A stretch of 64,000 nt of DNA from contig NZ_FOCZ01000004.1 of the NCBI RefSeq assembly GCF_900110245.1, positions 558,001 to 622,000 of the forward strand. Direction: 5' to 3'. Below the pieces are notes generated by a model that did not search any database, was not told the origin of the DNA, and saw only the letters and a list, made by a program, of their open reading frames with translations. Every line of letters begins with the position of its first letter. Position 1 is the first letter of the stretch. The position numbers and the translations under genes were made by a program. Origin of the DNA: Niastella yeongjuensis (GTDB lineage: Bacteria; Bacteroidota; Bacteroidia; Chitinophagales; Chitinophagaceae). Positions 62,578-64,000 of this stretch are shown here, in pieces.

Positions 62578-62608
62578 ATAAAAAAAACGTCCCGGGTAAA
62601 ACCGGGAC
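62578..62608 (-). terminator. Terminator of the HD-domain gene
   Basis: CGTCCCGG (62587-62594) pairs perfectly with CCGGGACG (62601-62608). On the minus strand the stem runs into a T-run of at least eight. Confidence 0.9.
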
Positions 62609-62642
62609 GCTCCTATTTAAATACGCTTTATCGTTTACCGTT

Positions 62643-63293
62643 TTATTCGCTCCAGGGTGATTGGAGAATAGCATCGCAAAAATTCAGCCGGTGAAAGTTC
62701 GGGATCATATATGCACAGATATCGGCATTCATGTTGCCAAAAGTAGTGTGTGTTTTATGTTTAAAGCCGTCGAAAAAAGTGGGTATTATTGTTTTCTTAA
62801 AATCAGACCGCGGGAATTGTTGGAGGATATCTTCCCGTTCCTTTTCAGTGAGTGTACTATAGTCTCTTCCCACTACATCCAACGCCACGCCATAGTTTAA
62901 CAAAGCTACCTCCGATTCTTTATGTTCAGCTATTCCGGGGCTCGTATGTAAAGCAATGGCATCCCAAACCAACTGCAGCACCTGTTGCGAAAGCCCATGG
63001 CTTTTAAGGAAATCACGTGCTGCGTTGGCGCCATCTACCTCAAATCTCAGGTCCTGGCTGCTGTAATGTGGGGTAAGCCCCAGGTCGTGAAATACAGCGC
63101 TGACGTACAGCAATTCAGGGTCATACTTTACCTTTTTCTGCATGCCGCCCAATGAGGCAAAAATAAACGTACGTAAGGAATGGTTGTACAGAAACTCCGT
63201 GCCATGCTCCAATAACAATGCTGTAGCCTGTTTCGCAATAGTGCTGTCTGGTATTACAATACCAGCAACAGACTGCGGTTTATTTATCGGCAT
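62643..63293 (-). CDS. HD-domain phosphohydrolase-like protein
   Basis: A protein of 216 residues from ATG 63293; a longer frame reaches 63326. HD-type metal ligands appear as NHSLRTFIFA (His), VFHDLGLTPHY (His-Asp) and a later AIALHTSPGI (His) and LLNYGVALDVVGRDY (Asp). This pattern, with a 'cyanamide-hydratase-like' spacing of helices, hydrolyses phosphate esters or small nitriles; the substrate is unknown. It lies 57 bases behind a Crp/Fnr gene on the same strand and is probably controlled by it. Confidence 0.85.
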   Translation of the reverse strand: MPINKPQSVAGIVIPDSTIAKQATALLLEHGTEFLYNHSLRTFIFASLGGMQKKVKYDPELLYVSAVFHDLGLTPHYSSQDLRFEVDGANAARDFLKSHGLSQQVLQLVWDAIALHTSPGIAEHKESEVALLNYGVALDVVGRDYSTLTEKEREDILQQFPRSDFKKTIIPTFFDGFKHKTHTTFGNMNADICAYMIPNFHRLNFCDAILQSPWSE

Positions 63294-63350
63294 AATGTTA
63301 CGTTTAGTGGCGAAGTTCCGAATCAATAATCCGGGAGTCCTTAAACAGGT

Positions 63351-63956
63351 TTAAGAAATATTCTTTTTCCTGATCTCGCTCAAATATTCAGGGGTAAAGC
63401 CAAGAAACGAAGCAAGCAGGTACTGCGGGATACGTTGTATAAATTCCGGGAATAGCTGATTGAAATGGCGGTAGAGATCTTCTTTGGATAACTCGAACAT
63501 GAGCCGGAACCGCACCTGAGAGGCTGCACAGGCCCGTTGAAAAACCAGGTGGAAATAGGCATTCAGCTCGGGAAACTGGTTCAGTAATTCGCGCTGATTG
63601 TCGGCAGAAATACACAACACCTCCGTTTTTTCAACAGCCCGGATCGAGAACTGGGCGATGGAACTGTTTTGAAAAGCCATAAAATCTGAGATCCACCAGT
63701 GCTCCAATGCAAAATCGGTCGTTTGTTCTATGCCATTCTGCTTCAGGTAATATAAATGCACGCAGCCTTTTACGATGAAAAACTTCTCATAACACCGGTT
63801 GCCTTCGTTCAGCAGGATCTCTTTTTTTCTGTAGGTCCTGTGCTCAAAGAAAGACTCCAGTATACTCAGCCTTTCCAAATCAATAGTACAGAACTTCCTT
63901 ATATGGGAGATAAGGGGCTCCGTTACCAGGGTTTTATTTGCATTATTTGCTGCCAT
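63351..63956 (-). CDS. Crp/Fnr-family transcriptional regulator
   Basis: A protein of 201 residues from ATG 63956; the frame continues to 63989. The barrel lies at about 30-135 (KKEILLNEGNRCYEKFFIVK, FALEHWWISDFMAFQNSS), and the short C-terminal region (FIQRIPQYLLASFLGFTPEY, LSEIRKKNIS) has the truncated winged helix of this Bacteroidota group. It precedes the HD-domain gene on the same strand, so both may form a unit. Confidence 0.9.
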   Translation of the reverse strand: MAANNANKTLVTEPLISHIRKFCTIDLERLSILESFFEHRTYRKKEILLNEGNRCYEKFFIVKGCVHLYYLKQNGIEQTTDFALEHWWISDFMAFQNSSIAQFSIRAVEKTEVLCISADNQRELLNQFPELNAYFHLVFQRACAASQVRFRLMFELSKEDLYRHFNQLFPEFIQRIPQYLLASFLGFTPEYLSEIRKKNIS

Positions 63957-64000
63957 TCTAATGCAAATGTAAAAAAGCCTGTCAATCAATGAAATATTAC

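Overview
The window looks like a chromosomal segment of a soil- or plant-associated Bacteroidota, most likely family Chitinophagaceae (Chitinophaga/Niastella-like). The signs are two SusC/SusD pairs, FecR/ECF-sigma regulatory sets with the Bacteroidota C-terminal domain, a YtxJ bacilliredoxin, small Crp/Fnr regulators beside single enzymes, and lipoprotein and Tat signals of Bacteroidota type. I saw no rRNA, tRNA, CRISPR array, prophage or intact insertion sequence.

Positions 1-28316 form a large polysaccharide-utilization region laid out as two back-to-back arms. The left arm runs on the minus strand: ECF sigma, SusC, SusD, a GH106-type alpha-L-rhamnosidase and a CE15-type glucuronoyl esterase cut by the window edge. 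The right arm runs on the plus strand: FecR, ECF sigma, FecR, SusC, SusD, then a YhcH-family protein, an enolase-superfamily enzyme, an alpha/beta-hydrolase esterase and a Gfo/Idh/MocA oxidoreductase, all with export signals. Beyond it lie a SUMF1-sialidase-MORN fusion (minus) and a PL22 oligogalacturonate lyase (plus). The enzyme set points to rhamnose- and uronate-rich pectic glycans (inference).

Positions 28476-37911 hold a hybrid histidine kinase, topoisomerase III, bacilliredoxin, and a decayed patch: two broken short-chain dehydrogenases, an AraC regulator split by one in-frame stop, and a dehydrogenase 3'-end relic. A thioesterase and two hypothetical proteins are intact. Positions 38000-40141 encode a stand-alone fusion of a trypsin-like protease and a DNA/RNA non-specific nuclease, closed off by terminators on both sides; it is the best candidate here for a defence or killing effector.

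Positions 40448-47351 are mostly single-gene housekeeping and stress functions: SDR, Crp/Fnr, pirin, DUF3826, YqgE, an ABM monooxygenase and an isochorismatase. Positions 47394-55863 form a tightly packed minus-strand operon: small protein, two sulfatases, formylglycine-generating enzyme, DUF1254/DUF1214 protein, DUF1622 membrane protein, pentapeptide-repeat membrane protein and DUF202 protein. The sulfatases and their activating enzyme lack signal peptides, so this looks like a cytoplasmic sulfatase system. The remainder contains an orphan IS3-type OrfA, a DUF481-like barrel, an orphan ECF sigma, an esterase, two Crp/Fnr regulators, an Lgt paralog, flavohemoprotein and an HD-domain protein.

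A cross-cutting pattern is a set of degenerate tandem repeats with a strict 7-base period but different unit sequences. They sit in intergenic spacers, often as inverted arms, and in frame inside both FecR genes.
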